Of a stretch of 64,000 nt of DNA, positions 26,126-35,674 are shown in pieces. Location of the stretch: the NCBI GenBank assembly GCA_900149785.2, contig FSSI02000011.1, positions 1-64,000 of the forward strand, written 5' to 3'. Made by a program: the position numbers and the translations under genes. The DNA is from Sodalinema lacuna_A. GTDB lineage: Bacteria; Cyanobacteriota; Cyanobacteriia; Cyanobacteriales; Geitlerinemataceae. Each line of letters opens with the position of its first letter. Position 1 is the first letter of the stretch. The notes under the pieces were generated by a model. The model saw only the letters and a list, made by a program, of their open reading frames with translations, was not told the DNA's origin and made no database searches.

Positions 26126-27502
26126 CTAGCCCCGGCGACGACGATACCATTGTGCCAGGCGTTTCGGGGAAATTCCGAGTAAATAGCCCAAAACAATTAA
26201 CTGGTTGAGCAACATGACTCGTAGCACCCCCAGACGTTCCCAACGTCGCGCAGAAGTGACGACAGCCACCGGAGCGATCGCAATCCGGCCCAGTCCTTGC
26301 AAGCGGCGAACCAGCTCAAAATCCTCCATCAAGGGTAAATCAGGAACCCCCCCTAATTGCAGCAATCGTTGACGAGAGAGAAACAATCCCTGATCACCAT
26401 AGGGTAACTGCAACAAGTGCGATCGCCAACGCACCCCCCATTCCACCCAACGCAACCCCCTCGCCGCACCAGCCACACGCAACTCAAACGCACCGGCCAC
26501 CCCATCCTCCCCGCGCAACACCTCCCGAATGACCATATCAAACCCCTGAGGAACCTGGGTGTCTCCATGAAGCAATAGCACCCATTCCCCCCGGGCCGCC
26601 GCTAAACCGACGTTAAACTGACGCGCACGGCCCGGAGGCGATGACAGCACCCGAACTCGTCCCCCAGCCGACTCATCCCGGGCCATCTCCTCCGCCATTT
26701 CGACAGTATTGTCATGACTTCCCCCATCCACCACGATCGCCTCAATGTTCTCCCCCGTCAAAACCTGAGCCAAACTCTCCGGTAGCTGTTGCGCCTCATT
26801 CAAAACCGGCATAATCACCGAAATCATCGGCTCACACTTGCAACGAGCCTGATCCCAAACCCGTAACTCCTCAGGACAATCCACATCCGACAAGGGACGC
26901 AACAGATGAACCGTTAAGCCTAACGACTCAATTCGGGCTAAAGTTTGGCTCAAAACGCGATCGCTCCCCCAATCAACCCCCGAACACAGTCCTTCCAACA
27001 CCTCCACCGGAGTCGGCTTGAGCGCCATCAAATAATAGCCGCCATCATTGGCCGGCCCTAACACCACATCCGCCTCATCCAACCCCTGCATCGCCTCATC
27101 AACGACCGCTGCATCAATGTCTGGACAATCAATCCCCAGCACCGCTAACCGTTCCATTCCCTCCGCAAAACCCTCACGAAACGCCCGAACGAGGCGATCG
27201 CCCAAATCCCCGTCTCCTTGAGGCTTCACCGACAAATCCTGGCCTAACCAGCGTTGAACCCGTCGAGGACTGGCCCCCACCGAACGAACTTGGACCCAGC
27301 CCCCGGATTTCTCGCGCCAGTCTCGTAAATGATCAACAGTGTGCCGAGTCATTTTTTCCTGCAACCAAGCGGCCCCTCGCGGACCTAACGCGGGAATCAA
27401 ACGAGTTTTGGTGCGGCCCGCTTGAGGATAGCGAGTCAAGACAATTGCCCCAACGGCTCCAGACTCACAGTTTGGGCTATGGGTATTCACAGTTTTCATC
27501 AT
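26126..27502 (-). CDS. Fused glycosyltransferase: DUF2064 (TIGR04282) + GT2 (TIGR04283)
   Basis: About 458 residues in two domains. The N-terminal ~200 match DUF2064/TIGR04282 GT-A proteins: AIVLTRYPQAGRTKTRL, LGIDCPDID, LGPANDGGYYLMALK, DVDCPEELRVW. After a short linker, the C-terminal half is a GT2 enzyme of the TIGR04283 type: ISVIMPVLNEAQQLPE, AIVVDGGSHDNTVE (DGGS), GEWVLLLHGDTQVPQG (D-x-D-like HGDT), MEDFELVRRLQGLG and a C-terminal hydrophobic stretch (MLLNQLIVLGYLLGI). The two activities usually occur in adjacent genes. They would act on a sugar or polyprenyl acceptor at the membrane. A GTG start 14 codons upstream is possible; I chose the ATG (27502) before KTVNTHSPN. Confidence 0.83.
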   Translation of the reverse strand: MMKTVNTHSPNCESGAVGAIVLTRYPQAGRTKTRLIPALGPRGAAWLQEKMTRHTVDHLRDWREKSGGWVQVRSVGASPRRVQRWLGQDLSVKPQGDGDLGDRLVRAFREGFAEGMERLAVLGIDCPDIDAAVVDEAMQGLDEADVVLGPANDGGYYLMALKPTPVEVLEGLCSGVDWGSDRVLSQTLARIESLGLTVHLLRPLSDVDCPEELRVWDQARCKCEPMISVIMPVLNEAQQLPESLAQVLTGENIEAIVVDGGSHDNTVEMAEEMARDESAGGRVRVLSSPPGRARQFNVGLAAARGEWVLLLHGDTQVPQGFDMVIREVLRGEDGVAGAFELRVAGAARGLRWVEWGVRWRSHLLQLPYGDQGLFLSRQRLLQLGGVPDLPLMEDFELVRRLQGLGRIAIAPVAVVTSARRWERLGVLRVMLLNQLIVLGYLLGISPKRLAQWYRRRRG

Positions 27503-27550
27503 TGCCTGTAGTCTATAGTTACCCTGGCTTTTGTCCTTGTCCACCCTCCT

Positions 27551-27638
27551 CTGAGCCAGAAATCTGAGCCGAAAATCTGAGCCAGAAATCTGAGCCAGAA
27601 ATCTGAGCCGAAAATCTGAGCCGAAAATCTGAGCCAGA
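27551..27638. repeat. 13-bp tandem repeat (ctgagccrraaat)n
   Basis: Seven copies of a 13-bp unit alternating between ctgagccagaaat and ctgagccgaaaat lie just upstream of the glycosyltransferase gene in the divergent spacer shared with the next plus-strand gene. Confidence 0.9.
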
Positions 27639-27755
27639 CGTTTATCTAATATCTAAACAACTTTTTTAGAAAATCTGCGATTAAGCCTTCGACATTCCGC
27701 TAAGATCGCATATATTGAAAGGTGTTTTAAACACACTCCGGCATTGGCAAAAGGC

Positions 27756-29933
27756 ATGGCGAATCAACAAAGCGACCCCATTAGCATCCGGTTTGATGAG
27801 GAGCAGGCCTCTGAGCAGCTCCCCAACATCCCTGCATCAGTTGAGGACGCGGCAGAACCTGCCTCCCAAGACGCGCCCCAACCTACTCCCTCTCAAGCTG
27901 CCTCGATGCCCCTGTTGGCTCGGGCCGCCCTGCTGCCCCAGCAAGCCTTAGAACGATTGTGGGGTTGGCATCTCTTCTGGTTCCTGGTGCTAGTGGGCTT
28001 TACTAGCACCGCGATCGGAGCCTTGGCCTGGTTATTCTCCATGCCCCCCGTCACCGACTGCCGCACCGTGTCGAGAATGGCCCCCGATCGCGCCCGACTT
28101 TACTGCGCTCAACAAGCCGCACAATCGGGGCAAGTTCCTGACATTGAACAAGCCATCCGTCTGGTGCAAGATTGGCCCGAAAGCCATCCCCTCTACCGCC
28201 AAGGACTTCGCTTTACGGAGCAATGGTCCAAAATGCTGATGCAGCGGGCTAACCAGGAAGTGATTGCCGGCAATTTGCCCGTGGCCATTGGACTCCTAAG
28301 CCGCATTCCCAGTAATAGTCCTCTTTACAACGACGCTCAAACCACAATCGAGAACTGGGATCAGGGTTGGGAACGCGGGCAACAGCTCTACAGTCAGGCC
28401 ATGGAGGCTCTAAAAGCCCAACGCTGGAACGAGGCTGAAGTCCATGCCCAGCGCCTCGGCCGGATTGGCGATCGCTACTGGAGTGGCGCTCGCCTCGATA
28501 CCTTGATGGCACGAGTCGCCGCCGAAAAAGAAGGACGACGACGACTCAAGCAAGCTCGTGACGGAATTATCTGGGAAACCCCCCAAGAATACCAGGCTGC
28601 CCTAGCCCTGGTGATCAACATTGCCCCGGAAACCTTTGCCCGCGAAGATGCCCAAGACGACATAAATAAATGGAGTGCAGAGGTTCTTGATCTGGCGATT
28701 CGTGAGCAGATCGAGGGCAACTACCAGCAAGCCTTGGAGGCAGCCGAAGTCATTCCTCCCGAAGCCAGCGTCTATGAAGCGGCTCAGGAAGTGCGCTTAT
28801 TTGCCCAAACTGAACGCATCCTCAACGCCGAGAACCTCTTTCAACAATCCATTGGCGGGAATATCCTAGCTCTGTTAGAAGCTCAAGACTTGGCCGAAAG
28901 TCTCACCCCAGAACATCCCCTCTACGAGTTGGCGCAAGAGCGGATTCCCCTCTGGAACAACCACCTGCAAGACCTCTATCAACTCCAGGTTGCCAGTACG
29001 GTTGCGGATGTGGGGCAACCCTTTGCCTTGAACCTCGCCATTTCTCAAGCGGCCGCCATTGATCCCAATCGTCCTCGCCGAGTTCACGCTCAAACCCTTG
29101 TGGCTCACTGGACGAAGGAAGTCCAACGGGTTGGCGATCGCCCCTACCTGCGTCGCGCTCAGCGATTGGCCGAACTCAATACCATCGAAGGCCATCAGGC
29201 CGCCATTGTCCAAGCTCGCAACATTAGCGAGGATAGCGCCGCTTGGAGCGACGCCCAACAACTGATCACCGAGAGCCAAGCCCAAATTCTGGTCCTCGAA
29301 GATCAACCGATTCTCGATGAAGCTGAACAGCTGGCGCAAGAGGAAAAATTTGCCGAAGCCGTTGAACTCGCTCAGCAAATTGAGCGCGATCGCCCCCTCT
29401 ATGACGAGGCCCGAGATGCCATCTCCCGCTTTCGAGAAGAGTGGAGCCGCTTTGAAGACCGGCCCATACTCGATGAGGCGATCGAGTATGCCGAAGACGG
29501 CCAGCTCACCGACGCGATCGCCACAGCTGCTCAAATTGCCCCCGGCCGTCCCCTCTACTATGAGGCCCAAGCCGAAATTGGCCGCTGGTTGCGGGAACGA
29601 GATCAGGGTATTCCCTCCTCTCGCTCTCGCTCCAGTTCCCCATCTCCGGCTCCCGCCCCTGATCCAGCTCCAGTCTCAGCTCCCGCCCCGGCTCCGGCTC
29701 CCGCCCCAGCCCCAGCCCCAGCCCCGGCTCCAGCTCCGGTCTATAGCGCTCCGGCTCCCGAACCCTACTATGAACCCGAGCCTTACTATGAACCGGAACC
29801 GTACTATGAACCGGAACCGTACTATGAGCCAGAGCCTTACTATGAGCCAGAGCCGTACTATGAGCCAGAGCCGAACTACGCGGCCCCTGAACCCTACTAC
29901 GAAGCTCCCCCCGAGAAGAAAATTATTTACTAA
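27756..29933 (+). CDS. Single-span membrane protein with helical repeats and a YYEPEP tail
   Basis: 725 residues from the ATG MANQQSDPISIRFDEEQ. An acidic/Pro-rich cytoplasmic N-terminus leads to one membrane helix (about residues 71-94, LFWFLVLVGFTSTAIGALAW). Long alpha-helical repeats follow (about 110-600), where a unit with pattern A...I...PLY..A......W recurs (DWPESHPLYRQGLRF, RIPSNSPLYNDAQTTI, QIERDRPLYDEARDAI, QIAPGRPLYYEAQAEI), a TPR-like pattern. The C-terminus is an (AP)n stretch and about eight YYEPEP repeats. I recognise it only as a conserved cyanobacterial protein sometimes labelled chromosome segregation ATPase; there is no ATPase motif here. It likely spans the envelope. It is followed 76 bp later by the DUF3685 gene. 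Confidence 0.8.
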   Translation: MANQQSDPISIRFDEEQASEQLPNIPASVEDAAEPASQDAPQPTPSQAASMPLLARAALLPQQALERLWGWHLFWFLVLVGFTSTAIGALAWLFSMPPVTDCRTVSRMAPDRARLYCAQQAAQSGQVPDIEQAIRLVQDWPESHPLYRQGLRFTEQWSKMLMQRANQEVIAGNLPVAIGLLSRIPSNSPLYNDAQTTIENWDQGWERGQQLYSQAMEALKAQRWNEAEVHAQRLGRIGDRYWSGARLDTLMARVAAEKEGRRRLKQARDGIIWETPQEYQAALALVINIAPETFAREDAQDDINKWSAEVLDLAIREQIEGNYQQALEAAEVIPPEASVYEAAQEVRLFAQTERILNAENLFQQSIGGNILALLEAQDLAESLTPEHPLYELAQERIPLWNNHLQDLYQLQVASTVADVGQPFALNLAISQAAAIDPNRPRRVHAQTLVAHWTKEVQRVGDRPYLRRAQRLAELNTIEGHQAAIVQARNISEDSAAWSDAQQLITESQAQILVLEDQPILDEAEQLAQEEKFAEAVELAQQIERDRPLYDEARDAISRFREEWSRFEDRPILDEAIEYAEDGQLTDAIATAAQIAPGRPLYYEAQAEIGRWLRERDQGIPSSRSRSSSPSPAPAPDPAPVSAPAPAPAPAPAPAPAPAPAPVYSAPAPEPYYEPEPYYEPEPYYEPEPYYEPEPYYEPEPYYEPEPNYAAPEPYYEAPPEKKIIY

Positions 29934-30009
29934 TCTTAGTTGCCTAATCTAACCAACCCCTTCGCGATCGCACGGGTTCCCTGGCCCGCTGCGATCGCCG
30001 ACCCATGTC

Positions 30010-31722
30010 ATGAGTGATCCCGATGTTCCGTTAACCCTGCTCTTGATTGAAGCGGACGAGGTCGTCCGCTTAGGCCTACGAACCTGGCTAAGTCAACAGC
30101 CTGGAGTGGTCTCAGTCTTCGATACCAATACCCCCGCTCAAGCTCAATCGACCTTAGAAGACCATCGAGTTAATGTCATTATTGTCGGAGACTTCACCGC
30201 TGGCCTGCGCCTAGCCAAAGACCTACAGCCGACCCCTCCTGAATCTCCGATTCCAATTTTATTGTGGTGTTCGCCCCTGACGGTGGCCCAACTCAGCCTA
30301 GCTCGACGCTCTGGCTTAGGGGGCTATTGTGCCAAAGGAACGCCACCCCGAGAACTCTTTGAAGCGGTGCTGCGCTTACTTAAGGGAGACACCACCTGGC
30401 AAGCTCCGGCCCGCATCGATCCTCACTCGGACGTGACGAACCCCCCACCCACTCAGTCTCAAACAGGATCTCGGGTTCCTGGAGTCGAATATATCGATCG
30501 CGAACAAGAGCAAATCGAACATTGGCTCCAAGATCCGAACTTAACCTTACTTCAGCGCATTGTTCTCAAAGGACGACAGCGAGAACTCAGTGCGGCTCGC
30601 TGGCTCGTGTGTCAACTGCGATCGCCTCGTCCCACCTCATCCCCACAGCCAAGCCAACCCCGAACCCCGTCATCCAACTCCCCCGCCACGGCCTTAACCG
30701 TGGCTGAACCGGGTTCCCTCACCTCGGCTAATTTAGGGAGCCAGGACATCGAAGGTCTCCTCCTCGATGCAATTTTCAGTAAACTCCACCCTCCCCTGCG
30801 GAACCTCACCGACATTCCCCTCGAAATTGATATTTTGCGCCCTGAAAAGCGGCGACAACTTCTTGTCACCGCCTTACGGATGTTTCAAAATCTCCTCAGC
30901 GAACTCCGTCACTCGGATATTACCCCAGAGCGTCTTCTCGAACGCCGCGATCGCCTCGCACTCGATCTCTGGCGAGGAACAAGCCAAGAATTTTTTGGAC
31001 GCTATTACACCCTCAGCTTCAACGGCGAGTCTGTTGAACTCGTCGATATCTTGCTGCAAGAATCCGATGTGGTACAAACCGCGATCCTGGACAAAATTCC
31101 CCTCCTCCCGGAACTGCTCTCCCATCTGTTATTTCAAACCCCTCTAGCCGTCGATGACCTCAGTTATGAGTTTGGGAGTCCCGAGGCGACGTTGCGCGCT
31201 GAATATCTGTTGCATAACCTGCTGATTGCGATCGCCAACGGGGTGACTCAACCCTTACTCGATCAAGTCACCGGTATCGAAACCATCGAACGGCAATTTT
31301 ACGATCGCCAATTCCTTTCAACCCGAGATATCGAACGACTCCGCAACGATCTATCCTGGAAATATCGTTGGGAAACCTATCTCGAAGAACCTCGGGCCAT
31401 TTATGAAAGTCGCTTCTGGCTCTTTGTCTTCACAGAACGGGGGATTAAGCGCATCACCATCTATGCTCATCGCCGCGAGGAATTTCTGGCCCTCTCTGGG
31501 GTTCGTCAGGCGGTGACCCTAGTCCTCGAAGGACGAGATGCTCTGGCCCCTCGCCTACGCTCTGTCGTCAGTTGGGTGGGTAATGGCTTTGTATATGTGT
31601 TAACTCAAGTTCTTGGACGAGGGCTAGGCTTGGTTGGACGAGGTATCCTCGACAATCTTGGCAATGCTAAAACACGCCCCCCTCGCTCTGGAACTCGCTC
31701 TGGCACTCATCACCAAGATTAA
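30010..31722 (+). CDS. Ycf55/DUF3685-family protein with degenerate receiver domain
   Basis: The 570-residue protein opens with a response-regulator-like domain (residues 10-125: PLTLLLIEADEVVRLGLRTWL ... ARRSGLGGYCAKGTPPRELFEAV). The phospho-acceptor position is not a clean LxxD (VNVIIVGDFTAG), so it is probably a pseudo-receiver. A variable Pro/Ser linker (about 205-235) separates it from a long C-terminal domain like DUF3685/Ycf55 (DNLGNAKTRPP at its end; LWRGTSQEFFGRYYTLSFNGE, FERGIKRI-like segments such as FVFTERGIKRITIY). Ycf55 also occurs in red algal plastids; its function is unknown. It is probably co-transcribed with the upstream membrane protein. Confidence 0.78.
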   Translation: MSDPDVPLTLLLIEADEVVRLGLRTWLSQQPGVVSVFDTNTPAQAQSTLEDHRVNVIIVGDFTAGLRLAKDLQPTPPESPIPILLWCSPLTVAQLSLARRSGLGGYCAKGTPPRELFEAVLRLLKGDTTWQAPARIDPHSDVTNPPPTQSQTGSRVPGVEYIDREQEQIEHWLQDPNLTLLQRIVLKGRQRELSAARWLVCQLRSPRPTSSPQPSQPRTPSSNSPATALTVAEPGSLTSANLGSQDIEGLLLDAIFSKLHPPLRNLTDIPLEIDILRPEKRRQLLVTALRMFQNLLSELRHSDITPERLLERRDRLALDLWRGTSQEFFGRYYTLSFNGESVELVDILLQESDVVQTAILDKIPLLPELLSHLLFQTPLAVDDLSYEFGSPEATLRAEYLLHNLLIAIANGVTQPLLDQVTGIETIERQFYDRQFLSTRDIERLRNDLSWKYRWETYLEEPRAIYESRFWLFVFTERGIKRITIYAHRREEFLALSGVRQAVTLVLEGRDALAPRLRSVVSWVGNGFVYVLTQVLGRGLGLVGRGILDNLGNAKTRPPRSGTRSGTHHQD

Positions 31723-31804
31723 TCGTCTCAGGTTCGGCAAAGGCCCAGCAAACTGACCCCTTAAACGGGGCCATAACCCCAAGAGCGATGTTTCAGACCT
31801 CCTC

Positions 31805-32020
31805 TCAGGAGCTACGTTGTTGCGCTAAATCGCGAATTAGAGGTGTTTTTGTGCGGATGTAATCATCTAACAGCCGCACATCACCACTATCGAGGGCTAA
31901 ACTTTGTTGCAGTTGTTTAAGCAGCCACTGAGATAAGCTGGCATCATCTAGGCTGAGGATCAGGTTGGCCTGAGTTCGCTCAACGATAGACCAAAGTTGA
32001 CGAAGTAAGATGGGAGTCAC
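31805..32020 (-). CDS. Small conserved hypothetical protein
   Basis: A 71-residue soluble, mostly helical protein, MTPILLRQLWSIVERTQANLI..., with the segment LSLDDASLSQWLLKQLQQS and the end DYIRTKTPLIRDLAQQR. I recognise this kind of short protein as widespread in cyanobacteria but know no function. It is isolated: convergent with the Ycf55-like gene and about 290 bp from the next minus-strand gene. The spacer 32021-32314 shows no gene or strong structure. Confidence 0.65.
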   Translation of the reverse strand: MTPILLRQLWSIVERTQANLILSLDDASLSQWLLKQLQQSLALDSGDVRLLDDYIRTKTPLIRDLAQQRSS

Positions 32021-32314
32021 GGATACCTCCTGAAGTTAATGTCAGAACAACCCAGAGGGTCTGGGTAGAATGATGGCGAGGCAAGTAGCAGTTAAATGAT
32101 CCATTTGAGTCACCGACGTTTACAGCATAACGTTTTTTTTCAACAGAACAAGAGGTCAATCCACTTTGCAAAAAAACTTTGATATTAACGTTGACATTCT
32201 CATAAAACGTTTCCGACAATCCCCCAAAAATCTTCGGTCTACTCACCAAGACAACTGGAACAACCCCAGTCAGTTCAAGACCTCTATCGATTTGACTGAG
32301 GTTAAACCTGCTCA

Positions 32315-33148
32315 TCATAACGGTCTCATCTTGGCGGAAATCGTGCCTAAATAAATCCGTATTCCTGCGGATTTATTGTTAAATTTAGTAACATTTTGCC
32401 CGAGCCAGGACTCAGAAAACAGTTCTCCCCCAGGGGGACCGACCACGATCGCCGCACTATAGCCGGGCTCAAACGGTAGCCGTTGCGCCTCAAAGGGTTG
32501 AGCCTCAAACGTTGGAGGGCAATCCTCGTTCCCATTGTTGCGCCAGAGCCGCCGGCGATCGCCCTCTAGGAGCATCTCATCGACAGCCAGCCGCGATAAC
32601 GCCCCTAATCCCTCCCCCGTAGCCTTAAGATAGGCCTCTTTCGCCGTCCAATACTCAAAAAAGAGTCTCTCTTGATCAACAGAGGATAACGCCTCCAACG
32701 TCGCCACCTCCGAAGCCTGAAAAAAGCGCCGGGCCAGAGACAAGACCGGCATAGAACGATGAGCTTCCACATCCAGTCCCAGGGGGCGATCGCGACAAAA
32801 CCCCAACAACGCCCAATCTCCCGAATGAGACAAATTAAACAGAACCGGAAACCCAGCCAGAAACGGCTTCCCCTTAGGCATCGTCTCAACCCTCACCCCC
32901 GCCGGATCTTGGCCAAGATAGACCCCCAACAACCGTCGTAGCCAAGAGCGCGTTAGCACAAAACGATGGCGATCCTCCTCACGACGATAGCGCCTAGCTC
33001 GCTCCCGTTCCGCACCGGTCAACACCGACTCATCCTCAGTCCCCTCGGGCCAATCCCTCAGACACAGCCGCCAAACCCACACCTGATGGCTCAGCAGTGG
33101 GGGAACAGCCGGCCAATCCGACCAAACTTGAGTAATCCGTGACGTCAT
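32315..33148 (-). CDS. hetI: 4'-phosphopantetheinyl transferase (Sfp/HetI type)
   Basis: This 277-residue protein shows Sfp-family motifs: P1-like GKPFLAGFPVLFNLSHSGDWAL is the central block, with P2 GLDVEAH (Mg2+-binding Asp/Glu) and P3 FFEYWTAKEAYLKATGEGL (W-x-x-KEA). It transfers phosphopantetheine from CoA to carrier proteins of fatty acid, polyketide and non-ribosomal peptide synthases. Cyanobacteria usually have one such enzyme, called HetI in Anabaena. No PKS/NRPS genes are in the window, so it is likely the housekeeping enzyme. The symbol is by family similarity. Confidence 0.85.
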   Translation of the reverse strand: MTSRITQVWSDWPAVPPLLSHQVWVWRLCLRDWPEGTEDESVLTGAERERARRYRREEDRHRFVLTRSWLRRLLGVYLGQDPAGVRVETMPKGKPFLAGFPVLFNLSHSGDWALLGFCRDRPLGLDVEAHRSMPVLSLARRFFQASEVATLEALSSVDQERLFFEYWTAKEAYLKATGEGLGALSRLAVDEMLLEGDRRRLWRNNGNEDCPPTFEAQPFEAQRLPFEPGYSAAIVVGPPGGELFSESWLGQNVTKFNNKSAGIRIYLGTISAKMRPL

Positions 33149-33539
33149 ACTTCGGTTTTCCCGATGGTGAAACTACGATACACCCGACTACGGATTCCCC
33201 TAATGGCAGTCTCATCAGCGGACTGTACCATGAGAAACAAGATGTCCAAGTCGCCAGTTCCTAAGCTGAATGCCTCGGAAACCGTCCCCATCTAGGTTCG
33301 GAAAATACCCCTTCAAGGGAAGTGCCTCAGCCATTCAGTATAGAGACAGATATCGGAATCTATCGGCGAGAGTTTAACAGCGTTCGAGCCAATCCGATTC
33401 GAACCCTGGCTCCCTTAGAGACCGAGGGGCGCGATCGCACTCCCCCAAACGGGCGAACCCAGCTAACGGGAACCCCCAAGCAGACGCTTGGCTCACCGCA
33501 CATTATTTTTTTTGTAGATAACTAGAATTTAGGAGACTT
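33149..33539 (+). promoter_or_regulatory. dnaK upstream region
   Basis: This 391-bp spacer is divergent between hetI and dnaK. An inverted repeat ccaagc-agac-gcttgg lies at 33476-33491, about 50 bp before dnaK, and a good ribosome site (aggagactt) precedes the ATG. I see no CIRCE element (TTAGCACTC-N9-GAGTGCTAA), so HrcA control of this copy is not supported. Confidence 0.5.
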
Positions 33540-35462
33540 ATGGCTAAAGTCGTTGGAATTGACCTCGGAACCACTAACTCTTGTGTTGCGGTCATGGAAG
33601 GGGGGAAACCCACCGTTATCGCGAACGCCGAAGGGTTTCGCACCACCCCATCCGTTGTGGCCTATGCGAAAAACGGCGATCGCCTCGTCGGTCAGATCGC
33701 CAAACGCCAAGCGGTCATGAACCCCACCAATACCTTCTACTCCGTCAAACGCTTTATCGGTCGCCGTCATGACGAAGTGACCCACGAAACCACTGAGGTG
33801 CCTTACAAAGTCCTCAACGTCAACGGGAGCGTCAAACTCGACTGTACCCAAGCCGAAAAGCAATTCGCCCCGGAAGAAATCTCAGCCCAGGTGTTGCGGA
33901 AACTGGCCGAAGATGCCAGCAAATACCTCGGCGAAACCGTTACCCAAGCCGTCATCACCGTTCCGGCTTACTTTAATGACTCACAGCGTCAAGCCACCAA
34001 AGACGCGGGTAAAATTGCCGGACTCGAAGTTCTACGGATTATCAACGAGCCAACCGCCGCCTCGTTAGCCTATGGACTCGATAAAAAAAGTAACGAAACC
34101 ATCCTCGTCTTCGACCTCGGTGGCGGAACCTTCGACGTCTCCATCCTCGAAGTCGGCGACGGTGTCTTTGAAGTGATGGCCACCTCCGGCGACACTCACC
34201 TCGGTGGGGATGACTTCGATAAACAAATCGTGGACTACATCGCCGCTGAATTTGAAAAATCCGAAGGGATTGACCTACGCAAAGACAAACAAGCCCTACA
34301 ACGGCTGACAGAAGCGGCAGAGAAAGCCAAAATCGAACTCTCTAGCGTTACCCAAGCTGAGATCAACCTGCCCTTCATCACCGCCACCCAAGATGGGCCG
34401 AAGCACGTCGATATGACCCTGACGCGGGCCAAGTTTGAAGAAATTTGCGCCAGTCTCATCGACCGTTGCCGTATCCCCGTTGAGAATGCTCTCAAAGATG
34501 CCAAACTCAGCAAAACGGACATCAACGAGGTTGTTCTCGTCGGTGGTTCAACCCGGATTCCCGCCATTCAACAGTTAGTTGAAAAAGTTCTGGGTAAAGC
34601 CCCCAACCAAAGCGTCAACCCCGACGAAGTGGTCGCCACCGGTGCAGCCATTCAAGGCGGAGTCTTGGCTGGAGAAGTCAAAGATATCCTACTGTTGGAT
34701 GTCACCCCCCTCTCCCTGGGGGTCGAAACCCTCGGCGGCGTGATGACCAAACTCATTCCCCGCAACACCACGATTCCGACCAAGAAATCGGAAACCTTCT
34801 CCACGGCGGTTGATGGGCAAACCAACGTCGAAATTCATGTTCTGCAAGGGGAACGGGAATTCTCCAAAGATAACAAGAGCTTGGGAACCTTCCGTCTCGA
34901 TGGCATTCCTCCCGCACCTCGGGGTGTGCCTCAAATCGAAGTCACCTTCGATATCGATGCTAACGGGATTCTCAACGTCACGGCCAAAGACAAAGGCTCG
35001 GGTAAAGAGCAGTCCATCAGCATCACCGGTGCCTCGACTCTCTCCGACAGCGAAGTCGACAACATGGTCAAAGATGCTGAAGCCAATGCGGAGGAAGACC
35101 GCCAACGCCGCGAACGCATCGACAAGAAAAACCAAGCTGATACCTTGGCCTATCAAGCTGAGAAGCAAATCGAAGACCTCGGCGATAAAGTTCCCGCTGA
35201 TGACAAGACCAAGATTGAAGGTCTGATTGGGGAACTCAAGGAAGCCCTCGGTCAAGATGATGATGCGGCCATTGAGTCGAAAATGGAAGAGTTGCAACAA
35301 GCACTCTATGCTGTCAGCACCAATCTCTATCAACAAGCTGGTGGCGATGCGGCCGGTGCTGAAGCCGGGGCAGCTCCCGGAGCCGGTGCGCCTCCTGAGT
35401 CTGGCAATGATGGCGGAGATGATGTCATCGATGCTGAGTTCTCGGAAACGGACAATAAGTAG
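33540..35462 (+). CDS. dnaK: Molecular chaperone DnaK (Hsp70)
   Basis: The 640-residue protein starts MAKVVGIDLGTTNSCVAVMEGG. Family signatures: IDLGTTNS (phosphate 1), VFDLGGGTFDVSIL and VLVGGSTRIPAIQQLV. The substrate-binding domain follows (LLLDVTPLSLGVETLGGVMT as the linker region), then the lid and a C-terminal low-complexity tail (GGDAAGAEAGAAPGAGAPPE) ending in DVIDAEFSETDNK. ATP-driven foldase acting with DnaJ/GrpE. Cyanobacteria have several DnaK paralogs; the length and tail fit the essential DnaK2 group, which I infer only. No dnaJ or grpE is adjacent. Confidence 0.96.
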   Translation: MAKVVGIDLGTTNSCVAVMEGGKPTVIANAEGFRTTPSVVAYAKNGDRLVGQIAKRQAVMNPTNTFYSVKRFIGRRHDEVTHETTEVPYKVLNVNGSVKLDCTQAEKQFAPEEISAQVLRKLAEDASKYLGETVTQAVITVPAYFNDSQRQATKDAGKIAGLEVLRIINEPTAASLAYGLDKKSNETILVFDLGGGTFDVSILEVGDGVFEVMATSGDTHLGGDDFDKQIVDYIAAEFEKSEGIDLRKDKQALQRLTEAAEKAKIELSSVTQAEINLPFITATQDGPKHVDMTLTRAKFEEICASLIDRCRIPVENALKDAKLSKTDINEVVLVGGSTRIPAIQQLVEKVLGKAPNQSVNPDEVVATGAAIQGGVLAGEVKDILLLDVTPLSLGVETLGGVMTKLIPRNTTIPTKKSETFSTAVDGQTNVEIHVLQGEREFSKDNKSLGTFRLDGIPPAPRGVPQIEVTFDIDANGILNVTAKDKGSGKEQSISITGASTLSDSEVDNMVKDAEANAEEDRQRRERIDKKNQADTLAYQAEKQIEDLGDKVPADDKTKIEGLIGELKEALGQDDDAAIESKMEELQQALYAVSTNLYQQAGGDAAGAEAGAAPGAGAPPESGNDGGDDVIDAEFSETDNK

Positions 35463-35475
35463 TTCACTGTTGATG

Positions 35476-35545
35476 GTGAATGATTGACTGTGAATGATTG
35501 ACTGTGAATGATTGACTGTGAATGATTGACGGTGAACGATTGACA
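35476..35545. repeat. 14-bp tandem repeat after dnaK
   Basis: Five copies of a 14-bp unit (gtgaatgattgact), the last two with single changes, start about 13 bp beyond the dnaK stop codon and precede its terminator, so they lie in the 3' UTR. Confidence 0.9.
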
Positions 35546-35574
35546 GTTAACGGTTAAGCGTTGACAGTGATTAA

Positions 35575-35601
35575 GGGCGATCCTCTCGGATCGTCCTTTT
35601 T
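35575..35601 (+). terminator. Rho-independent terminator of dnaK
   Basis: The stem gggcgatcc-tctc-ggatcgtcc (9 bp, one G-U) is followed by five Ts. Confidence 0.85.
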
Positions 35602-35674
35602 CGTCTACCGCCGATGAGGGCATTGTCTGAGTCCCGATTTGAGGTAGATTGTTGATGGTTTAGGGTTTAGTGTT

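Noticed and set aside
27551..27638. Possible CRISPR array
   Set aside because: The 13-bp units are directly adjacent with no spacers; the same holds for the other tandem arrays, and there are no cas genes.
28875..29570. Minus-strand frame of 231 codons
   Set aside because: It is antisense to the helical-repeat protein; periodic coding structure of that gene produces the open frame.
33149..33539. CIRCE heat-shock operator before dnaK
   Set aside because: No TTAGCACTC-N9-GAGTGCTAA or near match was found.
34689..35336. Minus-strand frame of 215 codons opposite dnaK
   Set aside because: Antisense frames opposite dnaK are a known artefact of its codon bias.
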